Source of the DNA: Oceanispirochaeta sp. M1
GTDB taxonomy: Bacteria > Spirochaetota > Spirochaetia > DSM-2461
DNA length: 64,000 nt
Assembly (NCBI RefSeq): GCF_003346715.1
Contig: NZ_QQPQ01000002.1
Location: 124,001 to 188,000, forward strand
Reading direction: 5' to 3'
Below the pieces are notes generated by a model. The model was given only the letters and a program-made list of their open reading frames with translations, did not search any database and was not told the DNA's origin. The position numbers were made by a program, and so were the translations under genes. Shown here one piece after another: positions 8,668 through 17,916 of the stretch (positions within the stretch are counted from its first letter, which is position 1; the number at the start of each line of letters is the position of its first letter).

Positions 8668-10433
8668 ACCGGTGGCTCCTTGATAAAGGGAATGGTGAAT
8701 CCGATACAGGTTCCATGTCCTTCTTCACTTTCAAAAAACAGATCATATTCCTTTCCGAAAAATATATGCAGACGTTCCTGAACATTCTGCAGGCCCATTC
8801 CACTGCGTGAGGAGGCAGGTATTTTTCCAGCCCGAAGCTGCTCAAGGGTATCAGAGTCGATCCCGGGCCCGCTGTCTTCTACAGAAAACCTGATAACTTC
8901 ACCCTCTTTTACAGCCTTGATGGTGATCATCCCCTCTTTCTTCTGATTCTTGATTCCATGATAGATTGCATTCTCAACAAGAGGTTGAAGAAGCAGTTTC
9001 AATGAATAAAAGGAGTATAATTCCGGATCAACAAGGATTCGATAATCCATCTTGTTCTTATATCGCATCTGCTGAATAACCATATAGGATGAAATATGTT
9101 CTATGACCTGGCGAATGGGAATAATCTCTCTCCCCTTGTTCAGACTGAGTCTAAAAAAATCCGCCAGCTCTTCGGTCATCCTGACGGCTTCATCATTCTC
9201 ATTACCTTCTATGAGCCATATGATTGAATCCAGAGTATTGTAGAGAAAATGGGGATTGATCTGCGCCTGAAGAGCCTTGAATTCATTCTTTCTCTTTAGC
9301 TCCTGCTCCTTTTCATTCTGAACCATCAGATCTTTTATCTTCTTGATAGCAATATTACAGTCTTCGGCCAGATCATAAACCTCATGATCACACTGCACGT
9401 TTATCTTAATATCAAAATTTCCTTTCTCCACCTCCTGCATGGACTTACGCAGGCTCTCTATAGGCTGAACGATTCTCCCTGAGATGAGAGTGGAGATGAG
9501 TATAACAATGGAAAAAGTCAGTAGAGTCAAAAGCCAGAGAAAATTCTGAAGCTCCCGCCGGCCTGCAAGGAGCTCTTTCACATTTGAGACTCCCACTATG
9601 GTCCAGCCCGTCTGCGCCGAACTGCCAAAGGTATACAGAATATCCTCATCATCGACTCTCGAAAGAAGAGAGCCTTTTTTCAAATTCAGAATCTGCTCTA
9701 TTTTTTCATGTTTCAGATCGTTGTAAATCAGGTCCTGCCGTGGATGATAAACGATTTCCCCCTCGGGATTGATAATAAAGATGTATCCTTTCTCACCTAT
9801 CTCCACATTACTGCTGAGTTCCTGAATAACATCATAGTTAAGATCCAGCAGCAGGATTCCCTTCTTCTCTCCATTCAGGTGAAAGGAACGGCTTATTGAG
9901 TTCACCCATGGATACTGCCCTTCCAGCAGGTTCTGAACATGTGATGATGTGATATATGGTTTCTGAAACTGCAGCCCCGCCTTCTGATACCAATCTTCAT
10001 TTCTGAAATCAAAGGCGTCATTGAGTACATCTTCAGGATTCGAGCTGATAAAATCCCCATCTTCAAACAGGAGAATAAGATTAACCAGGTCGCTGCGGAT
10101 CTCCTTGATAGAGTAGAGAAAGCCCTGCACTCCCGGTTTGAGAGACTCTCTTATGTCTGAGAGGCTGGGAGAAGAGAGATACTCCTGCACATCTTCATGC
10201 TGCATGACAACAGATGAGATATCGTCCATATAGGAGATATAGTTATCTATGATTCCATTCATCTGATGAATCATCTGTGAAACATAATTGTTGTTGTTCT
10301 CTTTAAGAGTCCGTTCAAAAAGAATGCTGGTTGTGATTCCAAATACAAGGAGTTCCAGAACCAGCATGGCTGAGAAACTCCATATAAGCTGATTCCTGAT
10401 ACTGTAGCTGGTCCTTCTGGAATAATTTCTCAC
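8664..10433 (-). CDS. Sensor histidine kinase, YesM/LytS type with extracellular sensing domain
   Basis: A 589-aa two-component kinase. Order of parts: a membrane segment (about residues 14-38), an extracytoplasmic Cache-like domain of about 250 aa, a second membrane segment near residues 295-315, a HAMP linker (GRIVQPIESLRKSMQEVEKGNF), the His_kinase motif NPHFLYNTLDSI with phospho-acceptor His395, and a C-terminal ATPase domain with N-box VENAIYHGIKN and G-box DSGPGID / SGMGLQNV. It overlaps the response-regulator gene upstream and the binding-protein gene downstream by 4 bases each, so all three are made together. It probably responds to a sugar and drives mgl expression. Confidence 0.93.
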   Translation of the reverse strand: MRNYSRRTSYSIRNQLIWSFSAMLVLELLVFGITTSILFERTLKENNNNYVSQMIHQMNGIIDNYISYMDDISSVVMQHEDVQEYLSSPSLSDIRESLKPGVQGFLYSIKEIRSDLVNLILLFEDGDFISSNPEDVLNDAFDFRNEDWYQKAGLQFQKPYITSSHVQNLLEGQYPWVNSISRSFHLNGEKKGILLLDLNYDVIQELSSNVEIGEKGYIFIINPEGEIVYHPRQDLIYNDLKHEKIEQILNLKKGSLLSRVDDEDILYTFGSSAQTGWTIVGVSNVKELLAGRRELQNFLWLLTLLTFSIVILISTLISGRIVQPIESLRKSMQEVEKGNFDIKINVQCDHEVYDLAEDCNIAIKKIKDLMVQNEKEQELKRKNEFKALQAQINPHFLYNTLDSIIWLIEGNENDEAVRMTEELADFFRLSLNKGREIIPIRQVIEHISSYMVIQQMRYKNKMDYRILVDPELYSFYSLKLLLQPLVENAIYHGIKNQKKEGMITIKAVKEGEVIRFSVEDSGPGIDSDTLEQLRAGKIPASSRSGMGLQNVQERLHIFFGKEYDLFFESEEGHGTCIGFTIPFIKEPPV

Positions 10434-12043
10434 AATTTATTCCTGTATTGAGAGGGAGTCATACCGGTGTTTTTCTTAAATAAACTGGAGAAATAGCGAG
10501 AGTCAGAATAGCCCACAAGTTCCGCTATCTCAAAAAGTTTTCTATCACTGGTTTTAAGTAATTCACAGGCTTTGGAGACCCTCAGCCCTGTCAGATACTC
10601 AACAAAGGTCTTATCCATAAACTGTCTGAACAGTTTACTCAGATAACTGGGACTTATAAAGAAAAGAGATGTAATTTTTTCCACTGTAATATCTGCAGAA
10701 GTATACTCTTTTTCAAGATAGGCCTGGATTTCATTGATTTTCTTCTCTGGGAATGTCCGCCTGTTCTCTTTCAGAAGGCCTGAAACTTCTCCCAGGCAGG
10801 ATACAAGGCGATCCTCAACAGATTCTATATTTTCAAGACCTGGTATGCCAGCCAGAGACTCACTCAGCCTGTTCAGGTCATCAAATGAAAGACTGTCTTC
10901 CAGGCTTCCCAGGAAATCAATGACTCGAAATGTGAATTTTGCAATTTCAAGACGGATACGAACCGGAGATAAACCACTGTCCCGGAGAATAAATATAAAA
11001 TCCTTTACCAGATCAGAGACTGAATCGGCGGACTGCTGTTTCAATGCATTCATTAATCTGTCTGCATTCTGAAGGAAGCGGTTGTGCCTGTCGGCATTAC
11101 TGTCTACAGAATCCTGAAACAGGAAGACCGAACTGTTTCCCATAATAAGGCGGTTTTCAAGAGCCTGATATGCCTGCCTGGTTGAGAGGTGCAATTCAGA
11201 CATTCCATGCACTGAACCACCCAGACCGATAGACATGGTAAAGTCAGGAAGGACAGAAATTGATCTGCCAAGCTGTTCGGCCAGATATCGGGCAGTATGA
11301 TTAAGGGATGCTTCTTTATCATCATACAGAATTATACAGACAGCAGGCTCAGGTGGTTGGCAGATAAGCATCCGGGGAACCTTCTCTCTGAATTTCTCAA
11401 CTTCCTCCCGGACTGCCAGAAGGTAAAGATCCTGTGTAAGTACGCCGGGAGAAGGCTTATCCTGAGAATCAAGATCCACCACCAGAACACTGTAGTAATC
11501 ACTTGCCGGCATCTGTCCCTGAAGAATATCCTGATACTCAAGAATCTCTTCCGTTTTTATGGGACGGCTGAGTACCCTGCACAGAAATCTTTCCCGGATC
11601 ACCTGCCGGTGTTCTTCCTGCAGCTGCAGGAGTCTGTTCATATCCAACTGAAAAGCTTTTCTCCTGGAGAGCTCCTGCCTGATCCGCTCCAGAAGCTCAC
11701 GGATTTTCCGGGAGCTGAGAGGTTTTAGTACATATTCATGAACATTGACCAGCATGGCCTGCCGGGCGTAGTCAAAATCTTCATATCCGCTAAGGATAAT
11801 AACCAGAGTATCCGGTGAGTTTTCGGCAATAAATTGAGCTACTTCGAGCCCGTCTTTCCCCGGCATGCAGATATCGGTTATAACAACATCAGGCTGAAAA
11901 TCACGGACTGCCTCTATGGCGGACTCTCCATCCTCACAAGGGGGAAGGAATTTAAATCCCTCTTCTTCCCAGTTTATCTTTCTGCTGATTCCTTCACGGA
12001 TGATCTGTTCATCATCCGCAAGTAAGAGGGTGTATTTGGACAT
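10430..12043 (-). CDS. Response regulator, receiver plus AraC-type DNA-binding domain
   Basis: A 537-aa YesN-type regulator. The receiver domain covers residues 1-120, with acidic pair Asp10/Asp11 and phospho-acceptor Asp57 (DVVITDICMPGKDG). A long middle section of about 300 aa has no clear match. The last 100 aa are two helix-turn-helix motifs of the AraC family (SPSYLSKLFRQFMDKTFVEYL and LVGYSDSRYFSSLFKK). It is the first gene of the operon with the kinase and binding protein. No Shine-Dalgarno is visible; TATACT and TATAAT boxes lie just before the ATG. The predicted target is the mglB promoter. Confidence 0.93.
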   Translation of the reverse strand: MSKYTLLLADDEQIIREGISRKINWEEEGFKFLPPCEDGESAIEAVRDFQPDVVITDICMPGKDGLEVAQFIAENSPDTLVIILSGYEDFDYARQAMLVNVHEYVLKPLSSRKIRELLERIRQELSRRKAFQLDMNRLLQLQEEHRQVIRERFLCRVLSRPIKTEEILEYQDILQGQMPASDYYSVLVVDLDSQDKPSPGVLTQDLYLLAVREEVEKFREKVPRMLICQPPEPAVCIILYDDKEASLNHTARYLAEQLGRSISVLPDFTMSIGLGGSVHGMSELHLSTRQAYQALENRLIMGNSSVFLFQDSVDSNADRHNRFLQNADRLMNALKQQSADSVSDLVKDFIFILRDSGLSPVRIRLEIAKFTFRVIDFLGSLEDSLSFDDLNRLSESLAGIPGLENIESVEDRLVSCLGEVSGLLKENRRTFPEKKINEIQAYLEKEYTSADITVEKITSLFFISPSYLSKLFRQFMDKTFVEYLTGLRVSKACELLKTSDRKLFEIAELVGYSDSRYFSSLFKKNTGMTPSQYRNKL

Positions 12044-12046
12044 AGC

Positions 12047-12057
12047 ATTATAGTATA
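12047..12057 (-). promoter_or_regulatory. -10 boxes immediately before the response-regulator start codon
   Basis: On the minus strand the sequence reads TATACTATAATGCT-ATG. TATACT at 12052-12057 would place the transcript start at or next to the start codon at 12043, and no GGAG-like site is present. This suggests a leaderless or nearly leaderless message. No convincing -35 was found, which lowers confidence. A GC-rich CGGCCG occurs twice in the 76-bp gap. Confidence 0.35.
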
Positions 12058-12119
12058 GCTAAGCCGGCCGAGCGTAAAGCAAATCTTTCAAGCCCGGCCG
12101 AATTGTAATAAAGTGGGAA

Positions 12120-14981
12120 TCAGCCTGCCTGATTTCTAAAGATTTCAATTTCCGGGTGTTTTAGAAATTCATTAAGCATCTGCCTTGGTTTTTCTGAAAG
12201 AGACTCTTCCAGAACTGCGGCCTGAAGGCTGTTCATTTTAGTCATTGCTGCAGCCAGGACACGCATCTGGCTGTTGATGAATCCGGCATCCTTGAGGGAG
12301 ACTTTATTCTCCCGGGCAAAGGCATAGTCTTCATTCACAGCTGAGAACATAATGTCACGGAGAATCATATTCCACTGCTCTGTCACCTCAGGAGACTCCT
12401 CCTGTGCAAGCACTGATTTAATCCGCTCCAGGAATTCGGGCATGATAAAGGGATTCATGACTGAATCATTAAATTCCTTTTCATAAATATTTTCAGCCTC
12501 ATAACGGCTTCTCTGATAATGATTACGCAGCCATTCAAAATAGGAGGCCGTAACTCCAGCACTGTTTGCCAAAAAGTCATACACAACCAGGACACCCTTT
12601 TCCTGCAGAATCTTCTCTGCCTTGGAACTGTTACTTCCATTACTTCCGCATATCTCGATTTTTGCCTTTACCTTGGCAGCATTTTTCTCGGTTACCGCAT
12701 TTTCCAGAGCAGCAGGAAAAAGGAGATCACATTCAAGTTCCAGAATAGCAGAACCTTCACTGGCACCTAAAATCTTTTCGTTTACATTCTTCTGGGTATG
12801 AATGACTGAGGCTCTGACTGAACGATCCTCCAGATCCATTGAGTTTCTCACTGATGCCATAACATCTTCGGGATCAAGGTTATTACCAATAATGGCACCA
12901 CCCGCATCGGATACAGCAACAAGATTGACACCATAGGCAGCAAGTTCTCTGATAATAGAGCTTCCAACCTTACCGGAACCCTGAACAACCATCTTCTTAG
13001 ACTTCAGAAGTTTAGGAAAGACTGAACTCTGCAATTCATTCCACTCATCAGAAGTTATGATATCAAGTCCGCCTTTTTTAAGAATAAAGGGAACATCAAT
13101 ACCAACCATATTTTTCAGAAGTGCTTCCTCTTTCTTTGTCAGTGATTCAGAGGCATCCCATTTTCCTTCCAGATAGAGATTGGCTACTGCCGCCAGGGTG
13201 GCATAACACATACCACGTCCGGTAGCACCTGTACGGGCATTGATTCCCATTCTTGGTTTTCCAGTAATCTGCGCAGCCACAACAAGTTCCAGATAATCCT
13301 GATTTGCACCAAGTTCTTTGAGTATCCGGCTATCAGTATAATCAATATTAAAACCTTCCTTAAGAAGGATTCTTGCCTCTTCCAGAGAGATAATCTGATC
13401 TCCGATCATGGTCACATTGGCTCTTACACCATATACCATCAGTGCCAGGTCACGTAGTGCCGATTTGAATCCTTCAAACATCCTGCCGATTTCATCTGCA
13501 CCGCATCCGACATCTCCTGCAGGAACATCCTTGGCCGGGCCTGTCACCAGAAAAAGGGAACGGCCGAAGTTACTCAATGAATCAAAGAAGTCCATACTCC
13601 TGGGATCGTACTCCCTGGGATTAAGCATAAAACCACCCTTGGCACCACCGAACAGGATTCGGCTGCGAGCACTCTTCCAGGTCATCATAAAGGAGAGAGC
13701 TGCGACCTCACAGAAGTTGACAATGGGGTCGATACGGAGACCGCCTTTTGAAGGTCCGCGCACCGTACTATGTTTGATTCTGTAACCGGGTACATTCTTT
13801 ATCTTTCCATCCTTGGGACAGGATACAAAAAACTCATCAAACCGCTCGAATCCCAGAAGAATTCGCAGAATAGCGGGATTGTCCGCCAGGCCGGCAATGG
13901 ATGCAGCTTCCAGAAAATCTGTTACAGAGTTGAGATAGAAGTTTCCCATTTCAGAACCGGGTTTGAGATTCTCCGCACAAAGTGTCTTAAGTTCATCAAG
14001 ACAGACAGTAAGAGATTCTTCAGTCAGGGAGGAAGAGATTTTCCTGATCAGATTCTCAATCCTCATTTCAATACTGTTTTCCCTTGAAAGATGGGGAACA
14101 TTGACAAAGTCTGAAAGACTCTTTCTCATGATTTCTTCAAGGTCCTTGTAATGCATGGCAGGAGTTTTAATATAGATTGAGAAGATACCGACCTGATTTT
14201 CACCGTTTCCGAAAAGGTCGTAATAACTTCTCTCCAGATTGATCCTGTTTTTCTTAAAATACTTAAGAGCCTCAAAAATGAAGTTCTTTTCAGGATTGAT
14301 ACCGGACATAGAGAGGCGGAGTGTGTCATTGATTATAGATGATTCAACAACAATTTTTTTGCTTGCTGAGGCTTTTTCGAAAAGGTGAAGATGACGAAAG
14401 ATTCTGTCAGGGTAGCGCTGAACTGAAAGTTCCTCCCTCATATATTTATGAGAAATAGTATTTAGGAATTCTTGAGCGAATTTCAGCTTGTTTTCCTTAC
14501 CGTATGTAATGACATGATCCCGCAGGATGTCTGCATTTTTCTTTTCCTCATCTGTAAGGACAACATAGTTTTCACCTCGCTTATCAATGGTGACAATACG
14601 CAGTCCGCTGGCAGTAGACTCAGAGTCCATGGCCACAATATCCATGGAGAGGTTTTTTTCAATAATTCTTGCAAGGCGACCGGGGTAATCACGGCCTACA
14701 TTGATAAAATATGTTTTGGAATTGTCATTCATTCCCGACTGGCTCAGCATATCGCTGTTTGCATTCAGAAAATGAGTAAGCATGTAAATATGATGCGCAA
14801 TAGTGTCGGCGGTATTACTGTAAAAATACCAGCGGGGAAGATATCCTTTGGTAAAATACTCTTCAAGAATCTTATCTTTGGTATTGATATCTATTCTGAA
14901 CTGACTCTCCAGAATATCGCCTGTCTCCTTTTTAAGTTTCCTTAAGAATACTTCCTTGTTTCCCATAGCTAGTTCTGACAT
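12120..14981 (-). CDS. NAD-dependent glutamate dehydrogenase, large (about 107 kDa) type
   Basis: Predicted to convert glutamate to 2-oxoglutarate and ammonium. At 953 aa it is twice the size of the hexameric enzyme. The N-terminal half (about residues 1-400) is a regulatory region unique to large GDHs. The catalytic part follows: LFGGAKGGFMLNP holds the substrate Lys, and GPAKDVPAGDVGCGADEIGRMF matches the conserved active-site region. A Rossmann motif VVQGSGKVGSSIIRELAA ends at VAVSDAGG, where Asp after the second strand favours NAD over NADP. AGGAGGA lies six bases before the start. It stands alone between two operons and probably serves amino-acid catabolism. Confidence 0.88.
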   Translation of the reverse strand: MSELAMGNKEVFLRKLKKETGDILESQFRIDINTKDKILEEYFTKGYLPRWYFYSNTADTIAHHIYMLTHFLNANSDMLSQSGMNDNSKTYFINVGRDYPGRLARIIEKNLSMDIVAMDSESTASGLRIVTIDKRGENYVVLTDEEKKNADILRDHVITYGKENKLKFAQEFLNTISHKYMREELSVQRYPDRIFRHLHLFEKASASKKIVVESSIINDTLRLSMSGINPEKNFIFEALKYFKKNRINLERSYYDLFGNGENQVGIFSIYIKTPAMHYKDLEEIMRKSLSDFVNVPHLSRENSIEMRIENLIRKISSSLTEESLTVCLDELKTLCAENLKPGSEMGNFYLNSVTDFLEAASIAGLADNPAILRILLGFERFDEFFVSCPKDGKIKNVPGYRIKHSTVRGPSKGGLRIDPIVNFCEVAALSFMMTWKSARSRILFGGAKGGFMLNPREYDPRSMDFFDSLSNFGRSLFLVTGPAKDVPAGDVGCGADEIGRMFEGFKSALRDLALMVYGVRANVTMIGDQIISLEEARILLKEGFNIDYTDSRILKELGANQDYLELVVAAQITGKPRMGINARTGATGRGMCYATLAAVANLYLEGKWDASESLTKKEEALLKNMVGIDVPFILKKGGLDIITSDEWNELQSSVFPKLLKSKKMVVQGSGKVGSSIIRELAAYGVNLVAVSDAGGAIIGNNLDPEDVMASVRNSMDLEDRSVRASVIHTQKNVNEKILGASEGSAILELECDLLFPAALENAVTEKNAAKVKAKIEICGSNGSNSSKAEKILQEKGVLVVYDFLANSAGVTASYFEWLRNHYQRSRYEAENIYEKEFNDSVMNPFIMPEFLERIKSVLAQEESPEVTEQWNMILRDIMFSAVNEDYAFARENKVSLKDAGFINSQMRVLAAAMTKMNSLQAAVLEESLSEKPRQMLNEFLKHPEIEIFRNQAG

Positions 14982-15263
14982 AAGCGTCCTCCTGTTTTCC
15001 TCAAACGGCCCAACCTTCTTTATAACAGATATTCTACAAAAAGCAAATTAAAGAGTTTTCATAATCCATCAAATTTTAGGCCTATAAATGCCGTAAAGAT
15101 AAAAACACTCTTCTAAAAACATAAATTAAAGTGTTTTTCCACAAAAGTGAGTTGCTACTCACCAAAAAAAGAATAACACAGGAGTCCATAATGGGATAGT
15201 TATTTTTCAATGAGTTTAATGTTTTGTAGATTGGATGATGAAATTTTGACTGTAAGCAAAAAA
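14982..15263. other. Intergenic region upstream of the glutamate dehydrogenase
   Basis: I see no gene. It holds a likely GDH promoter and two inverted repeats: AAAAACACT / AGTGTTTTT (15101-15109 with 15130-15138) and GTGAGT / ACTCAC (15147-15152 with 15157-15162). A few short open frames are present but none has a ribosome site and a sensible length. Confidence 0.5.
15019..15046 (-). promoter_or_regulatory. Probable promoter of the glutamate dehydrogenase gene
   Basis: Minus strand TTGCTT, 16-bp spacer, TATAAA, ending about 38 bp upstream of the start codon at 14981. Confidence 0.5.
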
Positions 15264-15295
15264 GGCCGCTCTAAAAAGGAGTTAAAAGAGCGGCC
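15264..15295 (-). terminator. Distal rho-independent terminator of the dehydrogenase operon
   Basis: Stem GGCCGCTCT / AGAGCGGCC (9 bp, 14-base loop). On the minus transcript it is followed by TTTTTTGC. It is the second of two U-tailed terminators downstream of the E1 gene. Confidence 0.85.
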
Positions 15296-15302
15296 AGGGA
15301 GA

Positions 15303-15356
15303 CCTGAAAATTTTCAGGCCTTTATCCCCAGGTCTATATGGCATACCCATAGACCT
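15303..15356. repeat. Two additional hairpins between the tandem terminators
   Basis: A perfect 16-bp palindrome CCTGAAAATTTTCAGG (15303-15318) and an 8-bp stem AGGTCTAT / ATAGACCT (15330-15337 with 15349-15356). Neither has a U-tail. Together with the flanking terminators they give four hairpins within 133 bases. Confidence 0.7.
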
Positions 15357-15367
15357 TAAAGAAAAAA

Positions 15368-15396
15368 CTGCGAGAGCCATATGATAACTCTCGCAG
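15368..15396 (-). terminator. Proximal rho-independent terminator of the dehydrogenase operon
   Basis: Stem CTGCGAGAG / CTCTCGCAG (9 bp, 11-base loop) 46 bases after the E1 stop on the minus strand, followed by TTTTTTC. A standard terminator. Confidence 0.9.
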
Positions 15397-15441
15397 GATA
15401 TAAAACAAATAAATAAAACTAAGATTTCAGTCTAAATCGAA

Positions 15442-17901
15442 TCAGACACCTTCTCTCAATCTGCGAACCCAGTCACCGTTAGTCTGTACTGTTTCCACAG
15501 TATGTCCAGGTAAGGGCAGGATCTGCTCATGAATTGAGTCGAGAATCCAGCTGATCTGGGGGAAGAAAATCTCTTCCATCTCAGCAGGAGGTGAAATCCA
15601 GTTTCTGGAACCCACAACCACAGGAGGAGCATCCAGATAATCAAAGGCCAGACGTGTCAGATTGGAAGCCACATTGTGAGAGAATGATCCACGCTCAGTC
15701 GCATCGGAAACCAGAACACAACGTCCTGTTTTCTTAAGCGAATCCACCAGGGGTTCATAGTTCAGGGGATTGATAAATCTGAGGTCGATAACTTCCACAG
15801 AGAGTCCGTACTTCTCTTCAAGAACCTTTGCGGCATCCATGGCAGGATACAGTGTTGCACCGATGGTCATGATAGTCAGATCATTACCTTCCTTACGGAC
15901 TGCAGGTTCACCTTCAGGTACTTCATAGTAGCCTTCAGGAACTCCGTCTTTTTCAAAGAGTTCGGCTTCGCCGTATACTTTCTGACTTTCCAGGAAGATC
16001 ACAGGGTCGGTTCCTCTCAAGGCGAGGTTCAGCATACCCTTTGCATCGTAGGGAGTGGCGGGAAACATGACTTTCAGTCCGGGAATATGGGCAACAAGTG
16101 CAGACCAGTCCTGGGAGTGCTGTGCACCGTACTTGGCACCCACAGATACTCTTAATACCAGAGGCATTTTAAGAACACCCGCTGACATGGACTGCCATTT
16201 GGGCATCTGGTTGAATACTTCATCCCCTGCTCTTCCCAGGAAGTCACAATACATCAGCTCTACAACTGCACGGCCACCGGCCATGGCGTAACCGACGGCA
16301 GAACCGACAATAGACGCTTCAGAAATAGGAGAGTTGAAAAAACGGTGGTACGGGAGGGCTTCGGTAAGACCTCTGTAACAGGCGAATGCACCGCCCCAGT
16401 CTCTTACATCCTCACCGTAGGCAATCATGGTGGGGTCTTCATAAAAACGGTGTGCCATGGCTTCAAAGATACCATCTCTGAAGGCATAAGTTTTATTGGC
16501 GGGAAGCTTCTTTCCAGATTCATCATAACCGTAACGTGCTTTTCTCTTAAGCTGTATTACACGAGGATTTTCTTCCAGAGGCATCAGAACCTCTGCTTCC
16601 CGTTCTTCCATCTTAGGCATATTACCCATGGAGTACATGACAGATTCAATAAACTGTCCGTCCACGCGGGGACTGACAGAATCATCAATGGCGAGCTTCA
16701 TGGTTGTGGTTATCTTGTTCACAACCTTCTCTTTCATGCCGTCCATTTCTTTCTGTGTAACAATCTTGTTTTTCTTCAGGTAATCACCGAACTCAACAAT
16801 ACAATCCATTGCTGCAAAGGCATCCATCTCATCCTTGCTTCTGTAGGAAGAGGCATCCGAGGGAGAGTGACCGGACTGCCGGTAGGTGATTGTATCCAGA
16901 AGGGCGGGACCGTCTCCCTTCAGGAGGATCTCTTTCTTTCTGGCTGTTGCCTCGGCTACGGAGAGGGGGTTAAACCCGTCTACACGCTCGGCATGCATAT
17001 TTTCGGGATTAACACCGGCACCAAGACGGGCGGCCATTCCAAATCCCATGGTTTCACCAACAGGCTGTCCACCCATGGCATAGAAGTTGTTGAAGACGTT
17101 CAGCAGGTAAGGAGGCATTCCGCCCAGATCCTTGTCCCAGAGAGTCTTGTACTGATCCATGGCAGCCATCATCAGGCCTTCCCAAACAGGACCACAAGCC
17201 AGAGAACCGTCACCGATATTGGCAATAACGATACCTTTCTTTCTGTTGACTCTTTTAAAGAGTGCGGCTCCCAGAGCGATATCCCCGGAACCACCTACAA
17301 TGGCGTTGTTGGGCATACTGCCGAAGGGGGCAAAGAAGGTATGCATGGAACCGCCAAGACCTCTGTTGAATCCGGCCTTTCTGGCAAAAACTTCCGCAAG
17401 AGCACCATAGAGAACAAAGTTTTCAGCTGTATCACGTACAGACTCACCATTGTGATGGTCCTGTACAACTTTAAGTGTATCTCCACCCATAAAGCCTTCC
17501 ATGGTGGAAGTCAGTTTGCTTTCATCCAGGTCATAAACGGCCTTGAAGCTCTTAGCCAGGATTTCTCCGTGAGAACGGTGAGATCCGAAGATAAAGTCAT
17601 CGGGGTCCAGAGCCAGAGCCTGTCCGACATAGGCAGATTCCTGACCGATAGCCAGGTGAGCAGGACCCTTATGGTTATATTCAATTCCCTGATAATTACC
17701 TTCACGCTTAATATTATTAAGCATGGTTTCAAACTCACGGATAATAAGCATATCGTAGTACGCCCGTTTCAGACCGTCCTTACCGAACTTTTTTGTTTCC
17801 GCAGTTATGTTTGATTTATACTGATTGACGGGGATGTCTTTCAGTTTGATAACATCCGCCTTTCTGATTTTCTTAGGATCTACTGTAATTTGCTGTGCCA
17901 T
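15442..17901 (-). CDS. 2-oxoacid dehydrogenase E1, alpha and beta subunits fused
   Basis: Thiamine-diphosphate enzyme that decarboxylates a 2-oxoacid (probably pyruvate, possibly a branched-chain oxoacid) and passes the acyl group to lipoyl-E2. The single 819-aa chain carries an alpha-type half (about residues 40-400) with thiamine-binding GDGSL at 230-234 and NVFNN near 270. The beta-type half begins about residue 460 ([18 protein letters not shown]) and contains the His of GAQHSQDW. Most bacteria encode these halves as two genes. It is the last gene of the operon, 15 bases after lpdA, with AAGGAG before the start. The specific oxoacid cannot be decided from sequence alone. Confidence 0.9.
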   Translation of the reverse strand: MAQQITVDPKKIRKADVIKLKDIPVNQYKSNITAETKKFGKDGLKRAYYDMLIIREFETMLNNIKREGNYQGIEYNHKGPAHLAIGQESAYVGQALALDPDDFIFGSHRSHGEILAKSFKAVYDLDESKLTSTMEGFMGGDTLKVVQDHHNGESVRDTAENFVLYGALAEVFARKAGFNRGLGGSMHTFFAPFGSMPNNAIVGGSGDIALGAALFKRVNRKKGIVIANIGDGSLACGPVWEGLMMAAMDQYKTLWDKDLGGMPPYLLNVFNNFYAMGGQPVGETMGFGMAARLGAGVNPENMHAERVDGFNPLSVAEATARKKEILLKGDGPALLDTITYRQSGHSPSDASSYRSKDEMDAFAAMDCIVEFGDYLKKNKIVTQKEMDGMKEKVVNKITTTMKLAIDDSVSPRVDGQFIESVMYSMGNMPKMEEREAEVLMPLEENPRVIQLKRKARYGYDESGKKLPANKTYAFRDGIFEAMAHRFYEDPTMIAYGEDVRDWGGAFACYRGLTEALPYHRFFNSPISEASIVGSAVGYAMAGGRAVVELMYCDFLGRAGDEVFNQMPKWQSMSAGVLKMPLVLRVSVGAKYGAQHSQDWSALVAHIPGLKVMFPATPYDAKGMLNLALRGTDPVIFLESQKVYGEAELFEKDGVPEGYYEVPEGEPAVRKEGNDLTIMTIGATLYPAMDAAKVLEEKYGLSVEVIDLRFINPLNYEPLVDSLKKTGRCVLVSDATERGSFSHNVASNLTRLAFDYLDAPPVVVGSRNWISPPAEMEEIFFPQISWILDSIHEQILPLPGHTVETVQTNGDWVRRLREGV

Positions 17902-17916
17902 TTTTATTCTCCTTGA

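Noticed and set aside
12044-12119. Hairpin built from two CGGCCG copies between GDH and the response-regulator gene
   Set aside because: CGGCCG is self-complementary, so the two copies pair only over six to seven bases with a long loop; not convincing as a terminator.
16345-17814. A 489-codon open frame on the plus strand opposite the E1 gene
   Set aside because: Antisense to a clearly conserved thiamine enzyme, no ribosome site, no recognisable domain; explained by codon bias of the real gene.
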